A stretch of 64,000 bases of DNA from Isoetes taiwanensis (lineage: Eukaryota; Streptophyta; Lycopodiopsida; Isoetales; Isoetaceae): assembly GCA_021234155.1 (NCBI GenBank), contig JAJEKV010000004.1:24025122-24089121 (forward strand), in the 5' to 3' direction. The position numbers and the translations under genes are program-made. Every line of letters starts with the position of its first letter. The stretch's first letter is position 1. The notes beneath the pieces are model-generated. The model had not been told where the DNA came from. It made no database searches and was given only the letters and a program-made list of their open reading frames with translations. This document shows positions 33,345-46,376 of the stretch, one piece after another.

Positions 33345-34640
33345 TTGGTTCTTTTAGATGCATGGGTTGTTGAAACATTGCAATGTCTTATGTGAAGCCA
33401 AAGTGATATTATAGCCAGCTAAATAATTACCAGCTAAAGTTTAGTATCAATAATCTGACTTTCTTTCTTTCTTTTTGGGTCGTGAGAGGTAATGTATCTT
33501 TGTAATGATGTTTTAGGATAATATATATATTATGAGATAGAACTTGGTACGATATTCTGGAGTACGAAATGATTTAATTGATTTGATGTGCATTTGATTT
33601 TGCTGGCTGTAAAATTCCTAGCAAAGAAGCTCATGCATGCCCGCGAAAAATTGCATTTCCTTCCATATTTATTTTCTGCCTGAGCCGTGAAACGAAGTGC
33701 TTAATTTATTCAGCTTTCCCATGAAGAACCTGAGGTCCTTTCTAAGAGACCTCAGGTGGAATTCCTCCGATTGAGTTCTTTTTGCAAAAATCCTCTAATT
33801 TTGACTCAGAGGATGACGATGAGGAGGAAGATGTAGAATCAGAGCTGGAAGATCAGCAATGGCACACAACTTTTTGCTAGGATTAGCTCGACCCCGAATC
33901 AGATAATGACTGGTTGGAGGAGGAGGAGCAGGAGGAGTTCTTTGCAATGGCTTACAAAGGACGCCTCAGGTTTGCATGTTTACTTTCCTTTCCATTTCTA
34001 ATATTCTTAACTGTTCTAACTTTTTTAATTATTTTTTTATCAATGTTACACCTTATGAACAAGAGAAGTGAAGCAGTTTTTGGGCTGCCCCTCTATTTTT
34101 TTTTTCTGTTAGGATATGCCTCCAGGTTTTTTTATAAAAAGATTCCCCCGATGAAAGGCCTTTGGGCATGATGAATGTAAAGCCCTCTAGGTATTAATGA
34201 AATATATAAAAGTTTTAGACCTCAAACTTTGTTTCAAAGTAAAGACGTGTAAATTATAATTGTTCATGCGATTCATGGAGATTAGGATCCATATCTTCTT
34301 GCTATTTTGCAGTTCATTGGATTTAGGGTTCACAAGAATAGGAGGAAGGGATAGAGTAGGCCACATGCCCGCTCATTGCTGAATTTGAACACGTCACAAT
34401 TTTTGCATCCACCACATTACATATCACACCCTTCATATGCCAACACATCACACCCATCACATCATACATTATATGACAACACATATCATATAACATCACA
34501 ATTGTGTTATATAACAACACATGTCATATAACATCATATAATATACAACACAAGTCAGCATCCATGGGTCCTTCTTCTGATCTAGTTGCCATTTGGATAA
34601 TTCCTCAAAGGATCTAAGTATCCTTGGTTTCCTTCCTGCA
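33345..34640. repeat. Nested older tandem duplication, segment 2
   Basis: This is the second, shorter copy of 30890-33340. About 1.15 kb equivalent to 32170-33240 is missing, including the ggtgccaacat minisatellite. The join is at agtcagcatccatggg (34556), which matches 33247. Confidence 0.85.
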
Positions 34641-34937
34641 CTCGAATTTATTACGGGAATTCCCTTGCCTTATAACGTTCTGAAATCTGCTGAAGAAGTT
34701 AGCGATGATGCCAAGTACAAAGTGCTTGTGGGCATATGTGCTTGTCAACATAATTTTTGGGCTATAGACCAACACATGTTTATAAAGAGCAAAAACAATA
34801 TAGGAGCAATCAAAGTGATTGCTTACAGGCATCAGAATATAATTCTCAAAAATGACACAAACCTGATGCCACAAATGGAAAGATTATCAAGTGTTAATGT
34901 GCATTCAAAGTTAAGATTCTTAATTATGTACCCTTAA
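34593..34937 (+). other. Unidentified 114-codon ORF, identical in both units
   Basis: The frame is open from ATG with no difference at the protein level from 44676-45020. It contains LGFLPALEFITGIPL and YKVLVGICACQHNFW. No family recognised. Conservation only reflects the recent duplication, so coding is unproven. Confidence 0.25.
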
Positions 34938-35325
34938 ACTAATAGAATTTCAACTTGTTTCATATGCACATTCAACATTCTTATCTGGTCAGTACTAAAA
35001 TAGTAGAGTTTCAACTTGTAGTATAGAGCATACAATCCTGCACACTAAAACAAATAATTCATTTCTATGACATCACAACAAAAAAAATTGATTGGAAGTG
35101 CTAAAGTATAACGATCCTACTATCCTGCTCATCTACTCTCCAAACATGTTCCTAGGAACCTGCCATAGTGCATTACAGACAGAGCACACTAAAACATTTA
35201 GTCCATAACTTGCAATAAGCCATAGTGTAATCACAGGCGTCATCCAAAAAAGTAGCACAAAAACCACATTGAAGGCACGAATACCTATGCAAGGCATGAT
35301 TGAGTACAATAACATACAAAACGTC

Positions 35326-35799
35326 CTATCTGCCTATAAAACTAGAGTTATAGCCAATGTAGTATCTATTATCAATTCCAACCCCCTTTCTCATTAGTAT
35401 GGGGACCTTAGATACCAGGTTATGCCTGTCAACTAACCAACCTCTAACCTCGATATCCAAGCATGGCCCAAATATAAATGTAATTGTGCCTCTATCGAAC
35501 TCCTTCCTATGACCACCCTCTATGCATTCCATAGAGAATTCCCTACAAGGGAGATTTTGCAACTCATAAGGGTAATAGAAATATACTAATATAAATGCAA
35601 GACAAGATACCTTACTTGACATTATGAACAACTCTTGTTGCAATGAGGTAATGATTCTAAAACCTTCTAGTTTGATTTTTGAAAGCCTTTCTCGTTTAAG
35701 GAGTTCCGTTAAAATTTTGTTTGTTAATGAAGCACATATTGCATGTATTCCTTCTTGTGACTCCAAATTCCATTCTTGCCTTCCTTCTTGTTCCTCCAA
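35326..35799 (-). other. Unidentified 157-codon ORF, identical in both units
   Basis: The minus-strand frame is open for 157 codons and translates identically in unit 2 (45407-45880). The N-terminus is charged and helical (TNKILTELLKRERLSKIKLEG); a hydrophobic segment SCLAFILVYFYYPY follows, then a mixed C-terminus. Around it the DNA is ordinary AT-rich sequence. No domain recognised; a fragment of a membrane-associated protein is possible. Confidence 0.3.
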
Positions 35800-36031
35800 A
35801 TTCTATCTTGCACTCTTATGCTATCATTTTGTAGAACAATGCATCTCTCATTTGCTATTATCCAATATTTGCATTGGCATTTATTATGAGTAGAAGCATG
35901 CATATAACTTTTAAATAGGCAGTTGTATTCAATCTTTGCAGCCAACAATTGCTGAAACATCTCCAAGTCTTTGAATGTTCAATTGGCACTTTGAATCTTT
36001 TGTCCTTGTTTTGAATCTCCTAGTTCATAAT

Positions 36032-36283
36032 CTAGAGAAGAACATCTGACATGATTAAAGCAATAAGTATAAGCCCTTCCAAATGCCAAAGTGAAAATCT
36101 TCTGGCATTAGGTGATAAAACTACACTGCTAAAATTCCAAAGAACATAATACCAGGCATCCACATAGTCGTTAGCTTCCCCGATTAGATGTATGTGCATC
36201 CCAGGAGTAAGAAAGCAGCCAAATGAGTGATCCACACTGCCAACAAATTTGTACAAGAGAAGCAAACTATTAAAATAACCCAT
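36032..36283 (-). other. Exon-like ORF of unknown origin, unit 1
   Basis: A minus-strand open frame is preceded by a good acceptor (tttgttggcag at about 36240). It encodes [20 protein letters not shown], then [20 protein letters not shown] and a hydrophobic tail. It is identical in unit 2 (46125-46376). The composition (Trp, Tyr, Cys, Gly) is unlike chance frames in this AT-rich DNA, so it may be a stray exon of a real gene. No family named. Confidence 0.35.
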
Positions 36284-36671
36284 TAAACGTAATATACTTT
36301 AGTAACGCGGAAAAGAAACAATTCATATGACAAGTACTCATGTCAACTCAAGCTGACCTGCAAAATCTTGTCAACCATATTTCTTTGCTATATGTCCTAT
36401 TATGCGACCACACACTGCCCAATAAACATTATTTCTTAATTACATCTTTCCTTGGCTACTGCTCCCAGGATGTAAACCATCATGTAAGAGGGTAAGCATG
36501 TGAATCAATGAATGCCAAATATGCAAACAAGCAAGCAACTCAATAGTTCAATGGTAATAAGAACATCTGCGTCTGGAAGCAATGAATCTTCCAAGACTGC
36601 CCATTGCTATGCACTTCTTGCTGTCTAATCATGGTGCCGATCATATGAATTTTGTTTATCCTATCTTTGAT

Positions 36672-38981
36672 TTTTAAATTTTTTTTTTTATGAATGTGGA
36701 CCTTTATTACTCAAAAGAATACAAAGAGTACATGGGGGACTCAAAACCCAGTGGAGAAGATGTCCACTACAGCAACACTACCCACCACATACATAACATA
36801 AAAAAGCAGAGAACACAGATCACCATGAGCATAACTGTTTGCTATGAGTAGGTGTGAATCTGAAGATATTGCTCCCAAATAACACTTTTGATGTCATCCT
36901 TTAAGGAAGAACACTTGTACGCCTTCACAATGCGACTACGGGCATCGCTAAGCACTATGCATATGCGAAAAGATTTGTCCTTTGAAGATGAGGAGATTCC
37001 AAGATCTCTTCGGATGGACCGGATCATCCAAGCGGATGCTAAGTGGAAAGCCCTATTTGCCAACTTGTCCCAAGAACTAGGATAGACCGACAATGGGACC
37101 TGCTGACTATTCAAGTCACAATGGAAAAAGACTCAAAAGCCCACGCCAAGGGGTCGAACATGGTGACACAAAGAAAAGTAGTGCTCAATTGTCTCATCCC
37201 TCGTGTGTGCAAGAGGGCAGATCACGAGACTTCGGGACGAAAATCGATGAACAACGGTGTTTACCCCGCGCATCTATGAGTAATCTGCCACCATAAAATG
37301 GATAGCTTAGGATGAAGCAATTTATCCCATACCCATCGCCCGATCGCTTTTACGATGAGGCTCATGGATAACTAAAAGGCCATTTTGGCGATGGAGGCAA
37401 CACCTGAGGGATGAAGCGGGACCACATACATCGAGTGCACCGGGTGCTCCTTCTTGCTTTCTTGCCATGAACCACCCGAGGCCGGGGAGCCCGTCTTACG
37501 GGTGTGGAGGAAGATGTAGCGACTACTTTTTCTCAAATGGCCGGTCCCAACGAAGGAGAAGGAACTTCAATTTGAACTCATTCCCGTCAACAATCTTGTC
37601 TCATTATACCATGCGAGATACCATGAGCACACTGGCGCTTGCCACCGATCTTTGCGTCAATGGGTGGATGAAGAGACGTGGGGGGACAATCTGCCTGACC
37701 ATCACCCAAAGGGATCCACCAACAACTGGCTGTAGGATCTGTGTGGGCCATTGGATGGAACTGAAACAAAGTGCGCACAGTCTTCTAAGCAGCTAGCAAC
37801 TCCTTGAGGAAAGGAGATGCATTAGGATATGGAGAAAGTGGATAGAATAATGCCCATGGGAGGAGAGGCTTAATGGATGGAGAGCCAAAGGAAATGCACC
37901 TCTGTAAAGACTGGTGAATGAGACGCAGACCTGGAGAATTATCAGCATTATTGAGAATCCGCCATATGAACTTAGAGATCAGCACCTTGCTCTGGAGAAG
38001 AAAGTGAATCATCCACAGCCCCCCACAAAGTTTAGGCATAATGCACTTCGCCCAACTAACTTTAACATCAGCTCCTTCTTGATTGCCACCCGGATGAAGT
38101 TCCCAGTCACGAACAATGAGTCGCATCTTTTGTCTGCGGTGCCCGGCAAGATGGATGCCATGTAGACATGTGTACCACTTCAGAACCGACTTTGCCCGCT
38201 ATTACACGACCAGCCATAGATAACTTAGCCGTGGACCACCCGGAACAAATGCCTTTCCAACCCCTTAATAATGACATTATCGCATCTCCGGATGAGAGGT
38301 GTATACCAACCGGAATGCCTAGAAGCTTAGTTGCCTTCCCATGAGGGAAGAACCTTCCATGGAAATGCAACCACGTAAGACGCACTTGAGAGTCTAGGGC
38401 CACGAGGCGGTACACTTTTGCCACCCCACAAAGATGCGAAGCCAAAGAAAGCTGTCCAACAAAGGAAATGGCATTCGCAAATTGCGCTCATCAGCCATTA
38501 AGAACAAGAAAGTGTCATCCGCATGCGATTCTGGATCTCTTGTGAACCATTATTCGTGGGAAGACCATGCGGGGATGCCTTCGCCTTTGCGCAACCTGCT
38601 GACAGCAAGAGAGAATACCTGAGAAAGAATCCCCGCCACAATTGTAAAAAGCAGCGGTGCCAAAGGACAGCCCTGGCGAATGCCACGTCCCACTTGAAAA
38701 AATGTTGATGGTTCTCCTTGAAAAAGAACTGAAGAACGAGCAGAATAATGAAGTTTTATAACATCTATTGCGGCGGGCACCAAAACCAAGGCGTAAAAGG
38801 CTTCGCTCCAGAAACTCCAGTCAACAACGTCATATGCTTTTGCAAAATCCAGCTTCAAGTATACAATGGGGTAACCATGCATTCTTCTAGCCCAATAGAG
38901 ACCCTCATATGCGGCTGCCACATTATTCAAGATACACCGGCGAGGCAAGAAACCTGATTGCGTGGAAGAGATGGACACGTG
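36672..38981 (-). mobile_element. 5'-truncated LINE retrotransposon, unit 2
   Basis: Same element and same 13-bp target duplication as in unit 1 (36659-36671 and 38982-38994), so it was copied by the segmental duplication and not by a second insertion. The poly-A tail is interrupted (tttttaaattttt). Confidence 0.92.
36842..38981 (-). pseudogene. LINE reverse transcriptase remnant, unit 2
   Basis: The same domain order as in unit 1 can be followed: LDFAKAYDVVDW and IRQGCPLAPLLF (38999-38550), GIPVGIHLSSGDA (38445-38107) and IWRILNNAD (38126-37785). The YADDTFLFL and zf-RVT parts are split by many small indels and substitutions absent from unit 1. Confidence 0.88.
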
Positions 38982-38999
38982 TCCTATCTTTGATGACAC

Positions 39000-40890
39000 G
39001 TGGTGTATCCTGAAAATATCCTGAGATTGTTTGTCATGATAATTCTAGAATGGGGCTCGCATGAAAACACCAAAAACCTCCCGATAGATAGGCTTCTCAT
39101 TCATCTCAGCAGATTTTCTACAATGGTGGATACTAATAAAGGGAATGTCCAATTATATAATTTGGACCCCATAAAATACAATGCTAATAGATGTTTGGCT
39201 TGTGTACTTGCCGAAAGCTTATCCTTAGGGATTAAAAACCCCGCCCCTTTCGGGTTTTGAGGAAAAACCTAGTGATAAGCCCCGGCAAGGGGCTTGGACA
39301 AGCGTAAAAATTTGAAATTAGCTCCCAAAACCCACGAATGGAGAGTCGAAGCTGCTGCCTTCGCCAATCTGTACCTGCACATCACCAACACTAGAAAAAA
39401 TGTGACAAAACAAACCTCCCAAAGTGGAGGGGCTGGTCACGCGTGCCACGCGACAATAAAACAAAAACCTCTTCAAATAGAGGGGCTGGTCACGGTGCCA
39501 GGCGACAAATACGTTAAACAAAGAAGGGGGGGAGGGTGGGTTCAAAGAAAAGAGAATAAGGTACTGCTGAGAGAGAATAGGAAGCGCCGATGAGACGTTG
39601 ATGAAGAACCTCGTCTAATATAGCGATCTCCCAACCAGAGAAGGCATGTGCCGCAGCATGTATGCATGCATGCTCGCCCCATTCTAGAATTTCGATCCGA
39701 TGGCTTGGATCGATGGGATTATTCATACATTATGATGTTTGATAGGAGTTAGAAACATAAGAATTTTTGGAAAGGCATTCAATTAACCTAAATGGTTAAA
39801 TCTCTAAGGTGCTCTAAGATGAGAGGAAATTTCCAAGGCATAATATTTGGTAAGTTATGCACTTAAAAGGGAAACGTCACAAATGTCCAAATCCAATGGT
39901 GCCATATTAAAATTATATTCAAAGGAACTCCTAAATATTTGGCGACTATTTGCTTTCCAATGGATTAAATACATGGTCAACCTGAGAGTAATTTATTGGT
40001 AGGAGTAGTGTCGAATTACCTTTTAAGGGGAGTTCGTCTATAATCCCGGATTGAATTTGATGCAATGATTTGAAGTTGGAGCTATGCCCAAAAAGAACTT
40101 CGGAGGCTATGCCCCATAAAGAATCATAACAGTAATAATAAAGAAAAGAGTAAAACAAAACGAAACCCAGGAAGCATCTAAAAGTGACCCAACCAGGGAT
40201 TTTGAGGCCATTAGCTAAGGATGAGTATTGTACCTTCCCGATACACTGCTCAGTTTTTTTGAAGCCTCGCCTCTCAAACCTTCCATAGCTCCTCACGTCG
40301 TTGGGTTAACTGAACTAGGGAGAGGTCCTCTTGTACTAAGACATTAGTGCTTTGACATGTTTCCCATGCTATAGTACATGCAGCCTATCCTATGACGGTG
40401 AAAAATGCACTAGGAAATATCATTTTCGATCTGGTCTTTGAGCACCCACTCGGGTAAAAGCATGATGTAATGGATCACTTGGCATGCCCCCCTTGTCCCC
40501 CTTTTTTGTGGTGCGAGGCTGGCACCAAATTATTGCGTGAGCCATAATGATGTCAAAATTATTATAGTAAATGCCAAGAATAGTTAGTAACTGCCAATTT
40601 TAGATTCGGTGATCCAATTCAAATTCCTAACAAAGTGAGGGGAATGTATTTAGTTCAATTCTAGCAGTTTATCCAGCAATATCAGAGTTCTTTTTGTGTC
40701 TAAAGATATTTGATGATGTTAAAAAAAATCAATCTGGTAAGTTTTCTCAGGAAATAAGTAAGAGTGTTGTTTATTTTGCAAGTTTTTCATGTTTTGATTT
40801 CTGCGAACTGCAGCTGCAGGATATATTTGTTTGAATCACACGCGTGTTTTCAGAGTTAGCTATGGACTTTACTTGATAAAGCAAACTTTG
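39000..40890. other. Unit 2 equivalent of 28885-30771
   Basis: It holds the damaged hairpin at about 39209-39288 and the two structured units at about 39403-39506. The second half, from 39510 on, is nearly identical to unit 1. Confidence 0.7.
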
Positions 40891-40990
40891 AATTCTTTGA
40901 TGCTCCCTAGCCAACCCTAAAGAACCACACATTATAAAAATGCGTGGTTTCCTGGGGTTGGTTTGACTGGCTAGGGAGCATCAAAGAATT
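40891..40990. repeat. Hairpin, unit 2 version with a 9-base arm deletion
   Basis: Same as 30772-30880 except that aatcaaacc is missing from the left arm, between two short cca repeats. The terminal 20 or so bases of the stem and the inner stem still pair. Confidence 0.88.
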
Positions 40991-43900
40991 TCCATTTATC
41001 TCAATTCCTCTTTGGTTCTTTCATATGCATGGGCTGTTGAAACATTGCAATTTCTTATGTGAAGCCAAAGTGATATCATAGCCAGCTAAATAATTACCAG
41101 TTAGAGTCTAGTATCAATAATCTTTCTTTCTTTCTTTTTGGGTAATGGGAGGTAATGTATCTTTGTAATGATGTTTTAGGATAATATATTAATATTATGG
41201 GATAAAGTTTGGTATGATGATATGGAGTACGAAATGATTTATTAGATTTTGTTGGCCGCAAAATTCCTAGGAAATACGCTCATGCATGCATTTCCATCCA
41301 TTTTTTGTTTTCTGTCCGAGTTATAAAATGAAGCACTTCATTTGTTCAGATTTTCCATGAAGAACTCGAAATCCCTTCTAAGAGACCTCATGTTGAATTC
41401 CCTCCGATTGAGTTCTTTTAAAAACCCTCTGATTCCAACTCAGAGAACGATGATGAGGAAGAAGATGCAGAATCAAAGCTGGAAGATCAACAAGGCACAC
41501 AGCTTTTCGTTAGGGTTGGCTCGACCCCGAAAGTGGGGGGAGGGAGGAGGAGGAGTCATTGTTGCAACGGCTTACAAAGGGCGCCTCAGGTTTGCATGTT
41601 TAGTTTCCTTTCCGTTTCTAATTTACTTTTCTTAATTGTTCTAACTTTTTTTAATTGTTTTTTATCAATGTTGCAGCTTATGGACAAGAGAAGTGAAGCA
41701 GTTTTCGGGCCGCCCCTCTACTTTTTTCCTGTTAAGATATGCCTTTGAGTTTTTTTATAAAAGGATTTTTTTTTTTTTGAAAAGCTTTTGGGCATGTTTT
41801 CAAGCCTTTGGGCTCTTTTGATTTGAACTAATTTCAAGCCTATGGGCTCCTCTATGATGAAAGACCTTCGAGCATGATGAATTTAAAGCTCTAAATATGT
41901 AAAAGTTTTAGACTTCAAACATTGTTTCAAAGTAAAGATGCGTAAATTATAACTGTTCATGCAATTTACAGGATTTAGGATTCCCCTCTTCTTGCCATTT
42001 TGTAACTCACTGGATTTAGGGTTCACTGGAAAAGTAGGAAGGGGTAGGGTAGGCCACATGCCCACTCATGAGTCTCTAAATTTGGACACGTCACAATTTT
42101 TGCATCCACCACATTACACGTCACACCCTTCATATGCCAACACATCACATCCATCATATCACACTTTATATGACAACACATCACATCATAGGACACAATT
42201 GCATACATCATATGACAATAAATATCATATATCATATGACAATACATCATGTCACCTATCAACCCATAATGATTAAGAGGACAAAATTAATAACTGACAG
42301 ATCACCACTAGTTAATTCAAATTTGTGTAGAAATGATCCAAAGGGTTTAGTGTTCTCCACACAGTTCTATGTCATCAGAGTTCCATTAAAACAAAGGAAA
42401 CATGGTATGGGCAAGGGAAATACCTTCAGATTAGATCCTGCTGATGAGGCGAAGATAACTTATCAGATGTTTTGTCTGATAAAGAATGACAATTGTAATT
42501 CCATTTTTCTTAAGTATACCAATTTTTCTAAGTATATTTCTCCAACTTTATTCTAAATGCGGTGCCAACATTGTGCATGTGATGGCAATATGGTGCATCT
42601 TGTGATACAAACTATGTTGGATCTTAATTGCATGTGGTGCCAACATAGTGCATATGATGCCAATATGATGCACGCGATGGCAACATGGTGCAATCAAGCG
42701 ATTCTAAGTGTAATCCCAATTCGAACCAACAAAGTCTGTAATGTCTTCAACTACAAGATTCAAACTTCCAAAACCTCCAGATCACTTGAGGTGATCAGTC
42801 TATGTGGTTTAATTCCAAAAAATATTTCAATTCACAATACCTTTTCCATTTCTAGAAAAACTGCCATGAGATAAATCAATACCATGGGATTTGAAGTTTT
42901 TGGTGGTATTTTTATGCAAATAGAAAGTAGATAGTTGGCAGAGGATGAATGTCCAATCATTGCTCAAGTTAAAGGTATAATCTATGAGGTATTCGAGTTT
43001 GAATCTGAGTCAAAAATAGGTCAATAGAAGTCAACTCTGTGACAGACAGATTGTTGATTTACTATCTTGATCTTTATCATGAGTTCATTATGATCTATTT
43101 TGTCGTTCTTTCCCTTTCTTTTGCAATTCCTTTGCTTTTTACCCTCTTGTTGCTGCGCACTTCTTTCAAGGACAATGCCAAATTCTTCGAAGTTGAAATC
43201 AAAAAATTTGCCCTCCTTCACAATGTTTGTGCTTTGTCGAAAGTCGGTCAGTCTGATCTTCTATCATTACTCCAAGATATTCATAAGAAACCTTTCACCT
43301 TCAACTCATTTGGAAAAATCTTTAATTTTTGCCTCACCAAAGCATCCATGGGTCCTTCTTCTGATCTAGTTGTTATTTGGATAACTCCTCAAAGAATCTA
43401 AGTATCCTTGGTCTCCTTCCTAAGTTCAATCACTCGTTGGTTCTTTTAGATGCATGGGTTGTTGAAACATTGCAATGTCTTATGTGAAGCCAAAGTGATA
43501 TTATAGCCAGCTAAATAATTACCAGCTAAAGTTTAGTATCAATAATCTGACTTTCTTTCTTTCTTTTTGGGTCGTGAGAGGTAATGTATCTTTGTAATGA
43601 TGTTTTAGGATAATATATATATTATGGGATAGAACTTGGTACGATATTCTGGAGTACGAAATGATTTAATTGATTTGATGTGCATTTGATTTTGCTGGCT
43701 GTAAAATTCCTAGCAAAGAAGCTCATGCATGCCCGCGAAAAATTGCATTTCCTTCCATATTTATTTTTCGCCTGGCCAGGTGAAGCGAAGTGCTTAATTT
43801 ATTCGACTTTCCATGAAGAACACGAGGTCCTTTCTAAGAGACCTCAGGTGGAATTCTCCGATTGAGTTCTTTTGCAAAAATCCTCTAATTTTGATTTCGA

Positions 43901-44675
43901 GGAGGATGGCGATGAGGAGGAAGATGTAGAATCGGTGGAAGATCAAACAATGGCACACAACTTTTTGCGAGGATTATTTGGACCCCGAATCGAGATAATG
44001 GACCGGTTGGAGGAGGAGGGGCGGGAGGAGTTCTTTGCAATGGCTTACAAAGGGCCCTCGAGGTTTGCATGTTTACTTTCCTTTCCATTTCTAATATTCT
44101 TAATTGTTTCTAACTTTTTAATTATTTTTTTATCAATGTTACACCTTATGAACAAGAGAAGTGAAGCGGTTTTTGGGCTGCCCTCTATTTTTTTGTTAGG
44201 ATATGCCTCCGGTTTTTTATAAAAGATTCCCAGATGAAAGGCCTTTGGGCATGATGAATGTAAAGCCCTCTAGGTATTAATGAAATATATAAAAGTTTTA
44301 GACCTCAAACTTTGTTTCAAAGTAAAGACGTGTAAATTATAATTGTTCATGCGATTCATGGAGATTAGGATCCATATCTTCCTGCCATTTTGCAGTTCAT
44401 TGGATTTAGGGTTCACAAGAATAGGAGGAAGGGATAGAGTAGGCCACATGCCCGCTCATTGCTGAATTTGAACACGTCACAATTTTTGCATCCACCACAT
44501 TACATATCACACCCTTCATATGCCAACACATCACACCCATCACATCATACATTATATGACAACACATATCATATAACATCACAATTGTGTTATATAACAA
44601 CACATGTCATATAACATCATATAATATACAACACAAGTCAGCATCCATGGGTCCTTCTTCTGATCTAGTTGCCAT

Positions 44676-46376
44676 TTGGATAATTCCTCAAAGGATCTAA
44701 GTATCCTTGGTTTCCTTCCTGCACTCGAATTTATTACGGGAATTCCCTTGCCTTATAACGTTCTGAAATCTGCTGAAGAAGTTAGCGATGATGCCAAGTA
44801 CAAAGTGCTTGTGGGCATATGTGCTTGTCAACATAATTTTTGGGCTATAGACCAACACATGTTTATAAAGAGCAAAAACAATATAGGAGCAATCAAAGTG
44901 ATTGCTTACAGGCATCAGAATATAATTCTCAAAAATGACACAAACCTGATGCCACAAATGGAAAGATTATCAAGTGTTAATGTGCATTCAAAGTTAAGAT
45001 TCTTAATTATGTACCCTTAAACTAATAGAATTTCAACTTGTTTCATATGCACATTCAACATTCTTATCGGTCGAGTACTAAAATAGTAGAGTTTCAACTT
45101 GTAGTATAGAGCATACAATCCTGCACACTAAAACAAATAATTAATTTCTATGACATCACAACAAAAAAAATTGATTGGAAGTGCTAAAGTATAACGATCC
45201 TACTATCCTGCTCATCTACTCTTCAAACATGTTCCTAGGAAACACGCCATAGTGCATTATGCATGAGCACACTAAAACATTTAGTCCATAACTTGCAATA
45301 AGCCATAGTGTAATCACAGCGTCATCCAAAAAGTAGCACAAAAACCACATTGAAGGCACGAATACCTATGCAAGGCATGATTGAGTACAATAACATACAA
45401 AACGTCCTATCTGCCTATAAAACTAGAGTTATAGCCAATGTAGTATCTATTATCAATTCCAACCCCCTTTCTCATTAGTATGGGGACCTTAGATACCAGG
45501 TTATGCCTGTCAACTAACCAACCTCTAACCTCGATATCCAAGCATGGCCCAAATATAAATGTAATTGTGCCTCTATCGAACTCCTTCCTATGACCACCCT
45601 CTATGCATTCCATAGAGAATTCCCTACAAGGGAGATTTTGCAACTCATAAGGGTAATAGAAATATACTAATATAAATGCAAGACAAGATACCTTACTTGA
45701 CATTATGAACAACTCTTGTTGCAATGAGGTAATGATTCTAAAACCTTCTAGTTTGATTTTTGAAAGCCTTTCTCGTTTAAGGAGTTCCGTTAAAATTTTG
45801 TTTGTTAATGAAGCACATATTGCATGTATTCCTTCTTGTGACTCCAAATTCCATTCTTGCCTTCCTTCTTGTTCCTCCAAATTCTATCTTGCACTCTTAT
45901 GCTATCATTTTGTAGAACAATGCATCTCTCATTTGCTATTATCTCTTTGTAGCGGCAATATTTGCATTGGCATTTATTATGAGTAGAAGCATGCATATAA
46001 CTTTTAAATAGGCAGTTGTATTCAATCTTTGCAGCCAACAATTGCTGAAACATCTCCAAGTCTTTGAATGTTCAATTGGCACTTTGAATCTTTTGTCCTT
46101 GTTTTGAATCTCCTAGTTCATAATCTAGAGAAGAACATCTGACATGATTAAAGCAATAAGTATAAGCCCTTCCAAATGCCAAAGTGAAAATCTTCTGGCA
46201 TTAGGTGATAAAACTACACTGCTAAAATTCCAAAGAACATAATACCAGGCATCCACATAGTCGTTAGCTTCCCCGATTAGATGTATGTGCATCCCAGGAG
46301 TAAGAAAGCAGCCAAATGAGTGATCCACACTGCCAACAAATTTGTACAAGAGAAGCAAACTATTAAAATAACCCAT
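44676..46376. other. Unit 2 copies of the three unidentified ORFs
   Basis: Plus 44676-45020, minus 45407-45880 and minus 46125-46376 match the unit 1 ORFs. A frame on the minus strand at 45805-46059 is four residues longer than in unit 1 because of a 12-base difference near 45945. Functions unknown. Confidence 0.25.

Larger units (their letters stand above)
26538..36646. repeat. 10.1-kb tandem duplication, unit 1
   Basis: Sequence from gaattttgtttatcc (26538) to atcatggtgccgat (36641) is repeated at 36647-46734 in the same order and orientation. The junction carries five extra bases (catat). The two units share the LINE with identical insertion site, the foldbacks, the nested duplication and three open frames. 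Most of the unit is nearly identical to unit 2; differences are concentrated in patches. Confidence 0.93.

Noticed and set aside
42134-42556. 140-codon plus-strand ORF rich in His/Thr/Ile
   Set aside because: It starts inside the catatgacaacac minisatellite and ends differently in unit 1, so it is probably chance.
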